DNA of 64,000 nucleotides, from contig NZ_JAKZEU010000002.1 of NCBI RefSeq assembly GCF_024359525.1, positions 868,001-932,000 of the forward strand, in the 5' to 3' direction. The notes beneath the pieces were generated by a model that searched no databases, was not told where the DNA came from, and saw nothing but the letters and a program-made list of their open reading frames with translations. The position numbers and the translations under genes were made by a program. Below are positions 24,957 through 33,892 of the stretch, in pieces (positions within the stretch are counted from its first letter, which is position 1; every line of letters starts with the position of its first letter). This stretch comes from Paracoccus albicereus (GTDB lineage: Bacteria > Pseudomonadota > Alphaproteobacteria > Rhodobacterales > Rhodobacteraceae).

Positions 24957-24999
24957 CCATGTCCAGTCCTTCGCCTCGTGAACCCAGCGGGAACACTGC

Positions 25000-27048
25000 A
25001 TGTTCAAGAAGATCCTGATCGCCAATCGCGGCGAGATCGCCTGCCGCGTCATCAAGACCGCCCGCAAGATGGGGATCGCGACCGTCGCCGTCTATTCCGA
25101 CGCCGATCGCAACGCGCTGCACGTCCGCATGGCGGATGAGGCGGTCCATATCGGCCCCCCGCCCGCGAACCAGTCCTACATCGTGATCGATAAAATCATG
25201 GACGCGATCCGCCAGACCGGTGCGGAGGCCGTTCATCCGGGTTATGGCTTCCTCAGCGAGAACAAGGCCTTCGCTGAAGCACTTGAAGCGGCGGGTGTGG
25301 CTTTCATCGGCCCGCCCGCCAAGGCGATCGAGGCAATGGGCGACAAGATCACCTCGAAGAAAATCGCGCAGGAAGCGGGCGTCAGCACCGTTCCCGGCTA
25401 CATGGGCTTGATCGCAGACGCCGACGAAGCGGTGACGATTTCGAACGAGATCGGCTATCCGGTGATGATCAAGGCCAGCGCGGGTGGTGGTGGCAAGGGC
25501 ATGCGCATCGCCTGGACCGACCAGGAGGCGCGCGAGGGCTTTCAATCCTCGAAGAACGAGGCGGCGAACAGCTTCGGCGATGATCGCATCTTCATCGAGA
25601 AATTCGTGACCCAGCCCCGCCACATCGAGATCCAGGTACTGGCCGATCAGCATGGGAATGCGGTCTACCTGCATGAACGCGAATGCTCGATCCAGCGCCG
25701 CAACCAGAAGGTCATCGAAGAAGCGCCGTCGCCTTTCCTCGATGAAGCGACCCGCACCGCGATGGGAGAACAGGCCGTCGCGCTGGCGAAAGCCGTTGGC
25801 TACACCAGCGCCGGCACGGTGGAATTCATCGTCGACGGCGATCGCAACTTTTACTTCCTTGAAATGAATACGCGGCTTCAGGTCGAACACCCGGTGACGG
25901 AGCTGATCACAGGCGTCGATCTGGTCGAGCAGATGATCCGGGTCGCCGACGGCCAACCCCTGCCCTTCGAGCAAGGCGATCTGACCATCAACGGCTGGGC
26001 GATGGAGAGTCGGCTTTATGCAGAGGATCCCTACCGCGGCTTCCTGCCCTCGATCGGGCGTCTGACCCGCTATCGTCCCCCTGCGGAGGTCGCAGCCGGT
26101 CCGCTGAAGGTGAGCGGAAACTGGGTCAATGACAGCGATGGTGTCGATAGTCCGACGGCAGTTCGCAATGACACCGGCGTCTATGAGGGCGGCGAGATCA
26201 GCATGTTCTACGACCCGATGATTGCCAAGCTCTGCACCTGGGCACCCACCCGCGGTGAGGCGATCGAAGCGATGCGGGTCGCGCTGGATGAATTCGAGGT
26301 CGAGGGGATCGGACACAACCTGCCGTTCCTCAGCGCCGTCATGGACCACCCGAAATTCGTCGCGGGCAACATGACGACCGCCTTCATTGCCGAGGAATAT
26401 CCCGACGGCTTCGAAGGCACGACGATCCCGGACACCGAAGTCAACCGCGTAGCGGCCGCCGCCGCCGCCATGCACCGTGTCGCTGAAATCCGGCGTGCGC
26501 GGATCAGCGGAAGGCTGGGCAACCATGAACGGCGCGTCGGCGAAGACTGGGTCGTGAGCCTGGCGGGTCGTGATATCCCGATCCGCATCCGGGCCGACCG
26601 CGACGGTGCCGATGTCACCGTCGACGGACGCAGCCTGCGCGTCGAAAGCGATTGGCGCCCCGGCAACAGGCTCGCGCGTCTCGAGGTTGATGGCCGTCCG
26701 CGGGTGATGAAGGTCGACAAGATCCCCGCCGGATTCCGGTTGCGACTGCGGGGCGCGGACCTGCCGGTTCATGTCCGCTCGCCGCGTGCCGCCGAACTCG
26801 CGCAGTTGATGCCGGTCAAGGAGGCTGCCGACACATCGAAGCTTCTTCTATGCCCGATGCCCGGGGCGGTCGTGAAGATCAGCGTGGCTGAAGGCGATGA
26901 GGTCCAGGAAGGTCAGGCGCTCGCGACGGTCGAGGCGATGAAGATGGAGAACATCCTGCGCGCCGAACGTAAGGGCGTCGTGTCAGCAATCCGCGCCGAA
27001 GAAGGCCAGAGCCTGCGGGTAGACGACGTCATCATGGAATTCGAGTAG
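25000..27048 (+). CDS. pccA: Propionyl-CoA carboxylase alpha subunit (biotin carboxylase + biotin carrier)
   Basis: 682 residues. The biotin carboxylase domain starts MFKKILIANRGEIACRVIKTA and includes the ATP loop MIKASAGGGGKGMRIAW, HIEIQVLADQHGNAVYLHER and FLEMNTRLQVEHPVTELITG. A BT-type interaction region precedes the C-terminal biotinyl domain, with biotin Lys648 in EAMKMEN, 34 residues from the end. It carboxylates its biotin with bicarbonate and ATP and works with PccB. The unknown 172-aa gene starts six bases after the stop. A strong terminator stands just before the gene. Confidence 0.96.
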   Translation: MFKKILIANRGEIACRVIKTARKMGIATVAVYSDADRNALHVRMADEAVHIGPPPANQSYIVIDKIMDAIRQTGAEAVHPGYGFLSENKAFAEALEAAGVAFIGPPAKAIEAMGDKITSKKIAQEAGVSTVPGYMGLIADADEAVTISNEIGYPVMIKASAGGGGKGMRIAWTDQEAREGFQSSKNEAANSFGDDRIFIEKFVTQPRHIEIQVLADQHGNAVYLHERECSIQRRNQKVIEEAPSPFLDEATRTAMGEQAVALAKAVGYTSAGTVEFIVDGDRNFYFLEMNTRLQVEHPVTELITGVDLVEQMIRVADGQPLPFEQGDLTINGWAMESRLYAEDPYRGFLPSIGRLTRYRPPAEVAAGPLKVSGNWVNDSDGVDSPTAVRNDTGVYEGGEISMFYDPMIAKLCTWAPTRGEAIEAMRVALDEFEVEGIGHNLPFLSAVMDHPKFVAGNMTTAFIAEEYPDGFEGTTIPDTEVNRVAAAAAAMHRVAEIRRARISGRLGNHERRVGEDWVVSLAGRDIPIRIRADRDGADVTVDGRSLRVESDWRPGNRLARLEVDGRPRVMKVDKIPAGFRLRLRGADLPVHVRSPRAAELAQLMPVKEAADTSKLLLCPMPGAVVKISVAEGDEVQEGQALATVEAMKMENILRAERKGVVSAIRAEEGQSLRVDDVIMEFE

Positions 27049-27054
27049 ATCCCG

Positions 27055-27573
27055 ATGGGGTTCGAGGTAACTCTGCTGCTGATCGCCGCCGATAATGCCG
27101 ATCGGGTGTTGAAGGCTGCGGGCCTTCAAGACACGGGCGACCTTGATGAATACAGCGAGGCACCGTTTTCCGGCGCGACGCTTGATCGCCATTATCTGAT
27201 CTGGGCCAATTGGGACGACGACATGATGTCGGAAGAGGACTTCGCCCGGCTCTCGCGGACCGCGCCGATCCTGACCTGCGACGTCTCGGAATCGAGCGCC
27301 TTCTCAGCCTGCAGGGCATGGCGCGACGGTCGCATGGCATGGGGCATCTGGCACGACGGTTCCACCGGGGGGGACGTGGACTTTGCAGGGGATCTTCCCG
27401 CATCGGCCGCCGCCCTCATCGAACGCTACCGCGCCACGCAGGCAGCGGAAACCGACAACGTGGACCACCTGTTCGAAATCCCGGTTGCGCTGTTCGTCGA
27501 CCAAGGCGGGCTGCATTACGGCGACGATCACGGTCTTCCCTTCACCGAACTGGCGCGCGAGGGAGGACCGTGA
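27055..27573 (+). CDS. Conserved protein of unknown function (172 aa)
   Basis: 172 residues beginning MGFEVTLLLIAADNADRVLKAAG, without signal or membrane segments. It is rich in Trp/Asp (YLIWANWDDDMMSEEDFARL, AWRDGRMAWGIWHDG) and contains ALFVDQGGLHYGDDHGLPF near the end. It does not match a family I know. It follows pccA by six bases and is probably cotranscribed with it, so a role connected with propionyl-CoA carboxylase or its regulation is possible but unproven. Confidence 0.7.
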   Translation: MGFEVTLLLIAADNADRVLKAAGLQDTGDLDEYSEAPFSGATLDRHYLIWANWDDDMMSEEDFARLSRTAPILTCDVSESSAFSACRAWRDGRMAWGIWHDGSTGGDVDFAGDLPASAAALIERYRATQAAETDNVDHLFEIPVALFVDQGGLHYGDDHGLPFTELAREGGP

Positions 27574-27580
27574 CCGGGGC

Positions 27581-28003
27581 TCAGTCTTCTTCGGCCTCTT
27601 CCCGCTGGCGCATCGGCATCGTGTCGATCAGTCCCGTGATGTCCTCGACCGTGACCGGTTGCTTGCGGCTCATCTTCACGCCGCCATCCTTGCCGATCAG
27701 CAGGACCGCAAAGCCATCACCCACCTCGTCGCGAAAGCGTGCGGCGCCCGGACCATCGACGAACAGAATGACATCACGATCGCTCAATGCTACCGAGCCG
27801 CCTTGCAGCGTCTCGATCTGGGCGCGTGCCGTGTCGCCTTCGCCCAGGACCACGACAGGGCGCGCCTGCCAGCGCAGGGGCCGCAGGCTGTCCTCCTCCA
27901 GAACCTGCGGCGTCAGCGGCTCGCTTCCGCGCGCGGCGCCGGCGGGCGCAAGAACGGGTGCCAAACCCGCGACCAGGGTGAAGGTCCTGCCGATCGTCAT
28001 CAT
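27581..28003 (-). CDS. DUF4174 secreted protein, copy 1
   Basis: 140 residues with an N-terminal signal (MMTIGRTFTLVAGLAPVLAPAGA). The mature domain has a thioredoxin-like arrangement without CxxC: RPVVVLGEGDTARAQIE, DRDVILFVDGPGA, GFAVLLIGKDGGVKMSRKQPVTVEDITGLIDTMPMRQRE. This matches the DUF4174 pattern (strand, helix, then a lysine-rich hairpin and a final helix ending PxRxxE). GGAG lies seven bases upstream of the start. A second, better conserved copy is at 29067-29612. Function unknown; periplasmic location likely. Confidence 0.75.
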   Translation of the reverse strand: MMTIGRTFTLVAGLAPVLAPAGAARGSEPLTPQVLEEDSLRPLRWQARPVVVLGEGDTARAQIETLQGGSVALSDRDVILFVDGPGAARFRDEVGDGFAVLLIGKDGGVKMSRKQPVTVEDITGLIDTMPMRQREEAEED

Positions 28004-28072
28004 GCCAAACTCCTATCCGACGCCAACCCTACGCCTCTGCGACGCGGCGGGTTCCCAACTCAGCGTGACGGG

Positions 28073-28759
28073 ATGACCTGGCAGGCGCTCTTCGACAATG
28101 ATCGTATCGTCGCCGCCTTTGTCACCGCGATCGTCGGGGGCAGTGTGGTTGCCCTGGGCTGGATCATCACTCATCTGCTGTCTCGACACCGCGACCGTGT
28201 GCTTCGAGAGGAGCGCATTGGCGATATCCAGCGGGCCCTGCTAGCCGAGATCAGGGCGCATGTCGCAGTGCTGGAACTTCAGGGACCCGAACCGAGGATG
28301 CTCGACATGGATCGTGTGGGCGACGCGGATTACCTGCCGATCCTTCCGCACGATGCGAACGACCGGATCTTTCGGGCCATCGTCGAGCAGGTTCACATGC
28401 TGCCGCAATGGGCGATCGATCCGGTCGTGCGCTATTACCGGCTGATCGCGGTCAGGGCCGCCCTGGCACAGGATATCCGCAGCACCACAAAGGATTATCC
28501 TAAACGCGCGGCGCAGATGTTCCGCGATTATCTGGGCATCAATGAAGAGGCGAAGGAAACCGGACTCGAGGCGGTGGAGATCCTGACGGCCAGCGTCCGC
28601 GGCGGGCCAAGCCTCAAGGGGAGCAGGCGCGAAGTCGAACGCGTCCTTGACGAGCGCGCGAGAGAGATGGGGATGTTTCTGTCAGCCTCTCTGCCGGATC
28701 AACTGGCGGAACTGCGGACCGGGCTCAATATGCGATCCTCGGACCGGAGCGACCTCTGA
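28073..28759 (+). CDS. Single-pass membrane protein of unknown function (228 aa)
   Basis: 228 residues. One transmembrane helix near the N-terminus (IVAAFVTAIVGGSVVALGWIITHLL, residues about 10-34) is followed by a cytoplasmic helical region: RVLREERIGDIQRALLAEIRAHVAVLEL, ANDRIFRAIVEQVHMLPQWAIDPVVRYYRLIAVRAALAQDI and a C-terminal charged part. The layout resembles phage-holin-like or uncharacterised Rhodobacteraceae membrane proteins. No family is named. Start at 28073 (MTWQALF) was chosen because the helix follows directly; the frame is open far upstream only as a shadow of the neighbouring gene. Confidence 0.7.
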   Translation: MTWQALFDNDRIVAAFVTAIVGGSVVALGWIITHLLSRHRDRVLREERIGDIQRALLAEIRAHVAVLELQGPEPRMLDMDRVGDADYLPILPHDANDRIFRAIVEQVHMLPQWAIDPVVRYYRLIAVRAALAQDIRSTTKDYPKRAAQMFRDYLGINEEAKETGLEAVEILTASVRGGPSLKGSRREVERVLDERAREMGMFLSASLPDQLAELRTGLNMRSSDRSDL

Positions 28760-28928
28760 TGGGCGTCAGACCAATCGACCGGACGATTTCGTTGGCGCGA
28801 CTGACCGCCGGCTTTGAATTGCCACGGGCTGCGTCGGTGCCGTTGCGGGTATCGCCTTCGTCGCGCGGCGCACGGCGCGCGGCGGCCCGAGCCTGCGGAA
28901 CATGGCGGTCTTCGCTGGTATCGGCCAT
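28725..28928 (-). CDS. Possible small basic protein (67 aa)
   Basis: A 67-residue frame, MADTSEDRHVPQARAAARRA at the start and SRANEIVRSIGLTPIRGRSG near the end, basic and probably disordered. Codon third positions are mostly G or C, as in real genes of this genome. AAGGGG lies about eight bases before the ATG, and a good promoter (TTGTGG, 17 bases, TATATT) lies about 50 bases upstream. It overlaps the end of the convergent 228-aa gene by 35 bases. A competing frame in the same region has worse codon use. It remains uncertain. Confidence 0.45.
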   Translation of the reverse strand: MADTSEDRHVPQARAAARRAPRDEGDTRNGTDAARGNSKPAVSRANEIVRSIGLTPIRGRSGPRIAY

Positions 28929-28974
28929 CTGGAAGCCCCTTGTGGCAGCGACGTCTCCATCGCTTTCTCCACAG

Positions 28975-29003
28975 AATATAGGGGCGGTCACGCAAATCCA
29001 CAA
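28975..29003 (-). promoter_or_regulatory. Promoter candidate (minus strand)
   Basis: Reading the minus strand, TTGTGG (29003-28998), a 17-base spacer and TATATT (28980-28975). The start point would be near 28968, suiting the small 67-aa frame. The same CCTATATTC block precedes the second DUF4174 gene and erpA. Confidence 0.5.
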
Positions 29004-29066
29004 CATTTTGCCCGGGATGCAACACATGCCCGTCCCGACCTGCCGAGGCGCAATGACGGCACCGTC

Positions 29067-29612
29067 CTATTCGCCCAGATCGCCGCGACCGATTTCCTGC
29101 CGACGCAGCGGAAACTTGTCGATGGCACGACTGATCTCGCGCACGTCCCATGGTGCGGGCTTACGTTGCTTGACCTGCCCGTCCTTGTCGATCAGCACCA
29201 GCGAAAAGCCCCGCGGGTGCAGGCGCGCGCGCCATGGACTGGCCGCATCGGGATCGGTGTCAGGGATCACGACCACGTCGCGCTCGATCAACGGCTCTGG
29301 GCGGGTCCGCAAGGCCCGCATCTGGTCCACGAAGGCTGGATCGTTTGGCGTATCAGCGAAGACGACAACAAGTCGCGATACCCACTGGTACTCAGCTGGG
29401 TCCGCAGATTGCGCGTCGACGATCTGCAACTCGGGCACCGGCACCGGTTCGGCCTGCGCGGCCGCTTCCTCGGGCGACATCGCCGTGTCCGGATTGGCGT
29501 CCAGATCGTATTCGATGACCGGGGGCGGCGCAGTCGCGTCGGGCGGCGCCTCGGAGCGCCCGGGCCCCATCGCGGCCAGCAACATTGTGGCCAACAGAAT
29601 TTTCAATCGCAT
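29067..29612 (-). CDS. DUF4174 secreted protein, copy 2
   Basis: 181 residues: signal MRLKILLATMLLAAMGPGRSEA, then a Pro/Ala/Glu-rich spacer, then a DUF4174 domain starting VSRLVVVFADTPNDPAFVDQM and continuing ERDVVVIPDTDP, RLHPRGFSLVLIDKDGQVK and APWDVREISRAIDKFPLRRQE. This is a fuller match to the family than copy 1 at 27581. GAGG lies five bases before the ATG and a TATATT -10 box stands at 29638-29633. Periplasmic or outer-membrane-facing protein of unknown function, divergent from mcm. Confidence 0.82.
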   Translation of the reverse strand: MRLKILLATMLLAAMGPGRSEAPPDATAPPPVIEYDLDANPDTAMSPEEAAAQAEPVPVPELQIVDAQSADPAEYQWVSRLVVVFADTPNDPAFVDQMRALRTRPEPLIERDVVVIPDTDPDAASPWRARLHPRGFSLVLIDKDGQVKQRKPAPWDVREISRAIDKFPLRRQEIGRGDLGE

Positions 29613-29669
29613 CAGGACCTCACCATGCTCTGAATATAGGGCAGCCGGGGTCTGGGGAAAGGACGCAGC

Positions 29670-31805
29670 ATGACAAAACCGGGCCTCAACGACTGGCGCG
29701 CATTGGCTGAGAAAGAGTTGAAGGGCCGTGATCCCGACAGCCTGACCTGGAACACGCTGGAAGGCATCGCGGTGAAGCCGCTCTACACCGAGGCGGATGT
29801 CGAAGGGCTCGACCATATCGGCAGCCTGCCCGGCATCGCGCCCTTCACCCGTGGCCCGCGCGCGACGATGTATGCCGGCCGGCCCTGGACGATCCGGCAA
29901 TACGCGGGCTTTTCGACGGCCGAGGAATCGAACGCCTTCTACCGGCGCAACCTGGCCGCCGGGCAACAGGGCGTTTCGGTCGCTTTCGACCTTGCGACCC
30001 ATCGCGGCTATGACAGCGACCATCCGCGTGTCGAAGGTGATGTGGGCAAGGCGGGCGTCGCCATCGACAGCGTCGAGGACATGAAGATCTTGTTCGACGG
30101 CATTCCTCTGGATCAGGTCTCGGTGTCGATGACGATGAACGGCGCGGTGATCCCCGTCCTGGCCAGTTTCATCGTCGCGGGTGAGGAACAGGGCCACGAC
30201 AAGTCACTCCTGTCGGGCACGATCCAGAACGACATCCTGAAGGAGTTCATGGTCCGCAACACCTATATCTATCCGCCGGAACCCTCGATGCGGATCATCT
30301 CGGACATCATCGAGTTCACCTCGACCGAGATGCCGCGCTTCAATTCGATCTCGATTTCCGGCTACCACATGCAGGAAGCGGGCGCGAACCTGGTGCAGGA
30401 ACTGGCCTACACGCTGGCGGACGGCCGTGAATACGTCCGTGCCGCGATCGGAGCCGGGATGGACGTGGACAAGTTTGCCGGGCGTCTGTCGTTCTTCTTC
30501 GCCATCGGCATGAACTTCTTCATGGAAATCGCCAAGCTGCGCGCCGCGCGCCTGCTGTGGCACCGGATCATGACGGAATTCGGGGCCAAGAAGGACAGCA
30601 GCCTGATGCTGCGCACCCATTGCCAGACCTCGGGCGTCAGCCTGCAAGAACAGGACCCCTACAACAACGTGGTGCGCACCGCCTACGAGGCGATGTCTGC
30701 GGCGCTTGGCGGCACGCAGTCCCTGCACACCAACGCGCTGGACGAGGCCATCGCGCTGCCCACCGATTTCAGCGCCCGCATCGCGCGGAACACCCAGCTG
30801 ATCCTGCAGGAGGAGACCGGCATCACCCATGTCGTCGATCCGCTGGCGGGCAGCTACTACATCGAGAGCTTGACCGCAGAGTTGGCAGAGAAGGCCTGGG
30901 CGCTGATCGAAGAAGTCGAAGAGATGGGCGGCATGACCAAGGCCGTCGCATCTGGCATGCCGAAACTGCGGATCGAGGAAACGGCCGCCCGGCGTCAGGC
31001 GATGATCGATCGCGGCGAAGAGGTCGTTGTCGGCGTGAACAAGTATCGCAAGGACAAGGAAGACCCGATCGACATCCTCGACGTCGATAACGTCAAGGTC
31101 CGCGCTAGCCAGATCGCGCGGTTGGAAAAGATCCGGGCGAGCCGTAACGAGCAAGCCTGCCAAGAGGCGCTGGAAGAACTCAGCCGCACTGCCCGCGAGG
31201 GTGGCAACCTGCTGGCCGCGGCGGTCGAAGCCGCCCGCGCCCGCGCCACTGTCGGAGAGATCAGCATGGCAATGGAAAAGGAATTCGGCCGGCACCGGGC
31301 CGAGGTGAAGACGCTGGCCGGCGTCTATGGCGCGGCCTATGAGGGCGACGAGGGTTTTGCGAAGATCCAGAAGGACGTCGAGGCCTTTGCCGAAGAGGAA
31401 GGCCGCCGACCCCGGATGTTGGTCGTGAAGATGGGTCAGGACGGCCACGATCGCGGTGCCAAGGTGATCGCGACCGCGTTTGCGGATATCGGTTTCGACG
31501 TTGATGTGGGACCGCTGTTCCAGACGCCCGAGGAAGCGGCACAGGACGCGATCGACAACGATGTCCATGTGATCGGCATCAGCTCTCAGGCCGCAGGCCA
31601 CAAGACGCTGGCGCCAAAGCTGATCGCGGCGCTGCGGGATCAGGGCGCGGGCGACATCTTGGTGATCTGCGGCGGCGTCATCCCGCAACAGGATTACGAT
31701 TTCCTGAGGCAGGCTGGGGTAAAGGCGATCTTCGGGCCGGGGACGAACATACCCGCTGCTGCCGCCGACATCCTCGGCTTGATCCGCCAGAGCAGAAATG
31801 ATTGA
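29670..31805 (+). CDS. mcm: Methylmalonyl-CoA mutase (B12-dependent, single-chain)
   Basis: 711 residues, a complete single-polypeptide mutase. The barrel domain includes [69 protein letters not shown] and [19 protein letters not shown]. The C-terminal cobalamin domain holds the base-off motif [11 protein letters not shown] with the cobalt-ligating His near residue 593, and [17 protein letters not shown]. It converts (R)-methylmalonyl-CoA to succinyl-CoA, completing propionyl-CoA assimilation and the ethylmalonyl-CoA pathway and supplying the TCA cycle. It needs a G-protein chaperone (MeaB) that is not in the window. Confidence 0.97.
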   Translation: MTKPGLNDWRALAEKELKGRDPDSLTWNTLEGIAVKPLYTEADVEGLDHIGSLPGIAPFTRGPRATMYAGRPWTIRQYAGFSTAEESNAFYRRNLAAGQQGVSVAFDLATHRGYDSDHPRVEGDVGKAGVAIDSVEDMKILFDGIPLDQVSVSMTMNGAVIPVLASFIVAGEEQGHDKSLLSGTIQNDILKEFMVRNTYIYPPEPSMRIISDIIEFTSTEMPRFNSISISGYHMQEAGANLVQELAYTLADGREYVRAAIGAGMDVDKFAGRLSFFFAIGMNFFMEIAKLRAARLLWHRIMTEFGAKKDSSLMLRTHCQTSGVSLQEQDPYNNVVRTAYEAMSAALGGTQSLHTNALDEAIALPTDFSARIARNTQLILQEETGITHVVDPLAGSYYIESLTAELAEKAWALIEEVEEMGGMTKAVASGMPKLRIEETAARRQAMIDRGEEVVVGVNKYRKDKEDPIDILDVDNVKVRASQIARLEKIRASRNEQACQEALEELSRTAREGGNLLAAAVEAARARATVGEISMAMEKEFGRHRAEVKTLAGVYGAAYEGDEGFAKIQKDVEAFAEEEGRRPRMLVVKMGQDGHDRGAKVIATAFADIGFDVDVGPLFQTPEEAAQDAIDNDVHVIGISSQAAGHKTLAPKLIAALRDQGAGDILVICGGVIPQQDYDFLRQAGVKAIFGPGTNIPAAAADILGLIRQSRND

Positions 31806-31856
31806 GAGCGCGGCGGCCTGACGTTCGGGTCGGATTGTGAAGGGCTGTAGAACCAG

Positions 31857-32429
31857 ATGTCGCAGGATGGCTTCACGCTGCCGGACTGTATCATCCGCGA
31901 GGGCGGCGCGATCGAGACATTGGCGCTGGCCGCGCTGATCGTGGCGGGGCTGACCTTCCTCGCCTGTTCGCGTTGGTCACGCATCCGGCGCTGCTGGTAT
32001 GTTCCGTTCGGGCTGTTCCTGCTGGCCGAGCGCGAGGCCGAGCATGGTCTCCCCTGGGTCGAGGCCGAAGTGCTGACATTGTCTCATTGGCAGATGCACG
32101 TCTTTAACTTGAACATGCTCGGCAACGCGCTGCTGCTCGCAGCGGCAATCTGGGCCGCCTACACGCTTGCACGTCATGGGCTAGCAGACTTCGTCACCGC
32201 AATGCGTCATCGGGCGCGCTGGCTGATCCTGCTTTTGATCGGTGGCTGTCTCGGGCTTCTGGCGCAGTTCATCGAAGAGACGGTCGGGACCACGTCGCTG
32301 GGTCTTGTGGCGGAAGAAGGTTTGGAACTGATCTTCGCGCTTTGCTTGCTGGCAGCGGTGATCCAGTCGATCCATCATCTCGACCGCGAGAGGCGCCACT
32401 GGGTCTCCCGCCTTCCGCTCGACGCGTGA
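31857..32429 (+). CDS. Polytopic membrane protein of unknown function (190 aa)
   Basis: 190 residues with about five transmembrane segments (roughly 19-38, 45-56, 83-101, 117-135 and 149-167). Charged residues sit in or next to helices: FLLAEREAEHGLPWVEAEVL, LLAQFIEETVGTTSLGLVAEEGLELIFAL. Repeated Glu-Glu pairs within membrane segments recall families of intramembrane hydrolases or metal-binding membrane proteins, but I cannot assign one. Follows mcm by 51 bases on the same strand; no functional link is known. Confidence 0.7.
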   Translation: MSQDGFTLPDCIIREGGAIETLALAALIVAGLTFLACSRWSRIRRCWYVPFGLFLLAEREAEHGLPWVEAEVLTLSHWQMHVFNLNMLGNALLLAAAIWAAYTLARHGLADFVTAMRHRARWLILLLIGGCLGLLAQFIEETVGTTSLGLVAEEGLELIFALCLLAAVIQSIHHLDRERRHWVSRLPLDA

Positions 32430-32464
32430 AACCCCGGACACATGAAGAGCGCGGCAGAGTGTCG

Positions 32465-32478
32465 CGCGTTGCAACGCG
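32465..32478. promoter_or_regulatory. Perfect 14-bp palindrome upstream of hom
   Basis: CGCGTTGCAACGCG lies 48-61 bases before the homoserine dehydrogenase start. It could be an operator or, less likely, a short hairpin. No regulator is known for it. Confidence 0.4.
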
Positions 32479-32525
32479 GTCGAAGCCGCGCTAACACCCC
32501 GCCGAACCTGCATTTCGAGGTCTTC

Positions 32526-33815
32526 ATGTCCGCTCCACTCCGCCTCGGCATCGCCGGGCTTGGCACCGTCGGTATCGGCGTGGTCAAGATCATCCAGAAA
32601 CACGCTGACCTCGTGTCGGTGCGCTGCGGGCGGCCCGTCACGATCACCGCCGTCTCGGCACGCGATCGGACCCGGAACCGCGATGCCGACCTGTCGGAGT
32701 TCGCGTGGGAGGCGGATGCGGTCTCGCTGGCGCAGCGCGACGACGTCGATCTTTTCGTCGAGTTGATCGGTGGCGATGCCGGCGTCGCGAAGGACAGCAT
32801 CGAGGCTGCGCTGCGCGCGGGCAAGGACGTTGTCACGGCGAACAAGGCGCTGTTGGCGCTGCACGGTCAGGAACTGGCCGAGCTGGCAGAAGCCGAGGGG
32901 CGGGTGATCCGGTTCGAGGCGGCGGTCGCAGGCGGCATCCCGGTCATCAAGGCATTGACGGAATCGCTGGCGGGCAACGGCATCAACCGTGTCATGGGCG
33001 TGATGAACGGCACCTGCAACTACATCCTGACGCGGATGGAAAGCGCCGGCCTTCCCTACGAGACGGTGTTCGAGGAAGCGCGGCAACTGGGCTATCTCGA
33101 GGCTGATCCGACCTTGGACGTCGGCGGAATCGACGCGGGCCACAAGCTTGCGATCCTAGCCGCCATCGCCTTCGGCACCCGCGTCAATTTCGATGCGGTC
33201 GAGATCGAGGGGATCGTGCGTGTCAGCATCGATGACATCCATCGCGCCGAAGATATGGGTTATCGCATCAAGCTGCTGGGTGTCGCGCAGATGACGGCGC
33301 GCGGTCTGGAGCAGCGGATGTCACCCTGCCTCGTCCCCGCCGACAGCCCCCTGGGTCAGTTGAACGGCGGCACCAATATGGTGGTGATCGAGGGAGACAG
33401 CGCCGGCCAGATCGTCCTACGCGGCGCCGGTGCCGGCGAAGGCCCGACCGCGAGCGCGGTCATGTCCGACGTGATCGAGATCGCGCGCGGCACGCGGCTG
33501 CCGACATTCGGGCGTCCTGCGGCCAGTCTTGCGGCAGCGCAGCCAGCACGGACGGCGGTCCCGGCCGCCTACTACATGCGGATGGAATTGCAGGACAAAC
33601 CTGGCGCGCTGGCCAAGGTGGCCGCGGTGCTGGGCGACAGCGGCATCAGCATCGACCGGATGCGCCAATACGGTCATGCCAGCCGCGACGGCGTTCCGGT
33701 CCTGGTCGTGACCCACAAGACCACGCCCGAAGCGATCGATCACGCCATCGCTGCCCTACCCCGCACCGGCGTCCTGACCGGTGATCCGGTCGAGCTGCGG
33801 ATCGAGGAAGTCTGA
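32526..33815 (+). CDS. hom: Homoserine dehydrogenase
   Basis: 429 residues. NAD(P)-binding start RLGIAGLGTVGIGVVKIIQ, catalytic segments DVVTANKALLALHGQELAELA, VAGGIPVIKALTESLAGN, GVMNGTCNYILTRME and ADPTLDVGGIDAGHKLAILA, and a C-terminal ACT domain starting about residue 348 (YYMRMELQDKPGALAKVAAVLGDSGISIDRM). It reduces aspartate semialdehyde to homoserine in the threonine/methionine/isoleucine pathway, and the ACT domain indicates amino-acid feedback. Start at 32526 (MSAPLRLGI) follows CGAGG; upstream in-frame residues are not family-like. Confidence 0.95.
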   Translation: MSAPLRLGIAGLGTVGIGVVKIIQKHADLVSVRCGRPVTITAVSARDRTRNRDADLSEFAWEADAVSLAQRDDVDLFVELIGGDAGVAKDSIEAALRAGKDVVTANKALLALHGQELAELAEAEGRVIRFEAAVAGGIPVIKALTESLAGNGINRVMGVMNGTCNYILTRMESAGLPYETVFEEARQLGYLEADPTLDVGGIDAGHKLAILAAIAFGTRVNFDAVEIEGIVRVSIDDIHRAEDMGYRIKLLGVAQMTARGLEQRMSPCLVPADSPLGQLNGGTNMVVIEGDSAGQIVLRGAGAGEGPTASAVMSDVIEIARGTRLPTFGRPAASLAAAQPARTAVPAAYYMRMELQDKPGALAKVAAVLGDSGISIDRMRQYGHASRDGVPVLVVTHKTTPEAIDHAIAALPRTGVLTGDPVELRIEEV

Positions 33816-33843
33816 GCGCGTCTTGCGACCGATCCTGAAAATT

Positions 33844-33870
33844 AAAAAACGCCCGCTTCGTGCGGGCGTT
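33844..33870. terminator. Bidirectional terminator between hom and the transglycosylase gene
   Basis: AACGCCCGC (33848-33856) and GCGGGCGTT (33862-33870) form a perfect 9-bp stem. On the minus strand it is followed by TTTTTT and then AAT, an excellent terminator for the transglycosylase gene; on the plus strand the T run is broken (CTGCTTT). It lies between convergent genes. Confidence 0.85.
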
Positions 33871-33892
33871 CTGCTTTGACAGGCTCTACGGA

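Noticed and set aside
24580..26772. Minus-strand open frame of about 730 codons opposite pccA
   Set aside because: Shadow of pccA with no family signal and no plausible start.
28766..28972. Alternative 68-codon minus frame in the region of the 67-aa candidate
   Set aside because: Its ribosome site would lie at or before the predicted transcription start, and third-base composition is poorer than in the overlapping frame.
30204..31688. Minus-strand open frame opposite mcm
   Set aside because: Shadow frame; mcm is certain on the plus strand.
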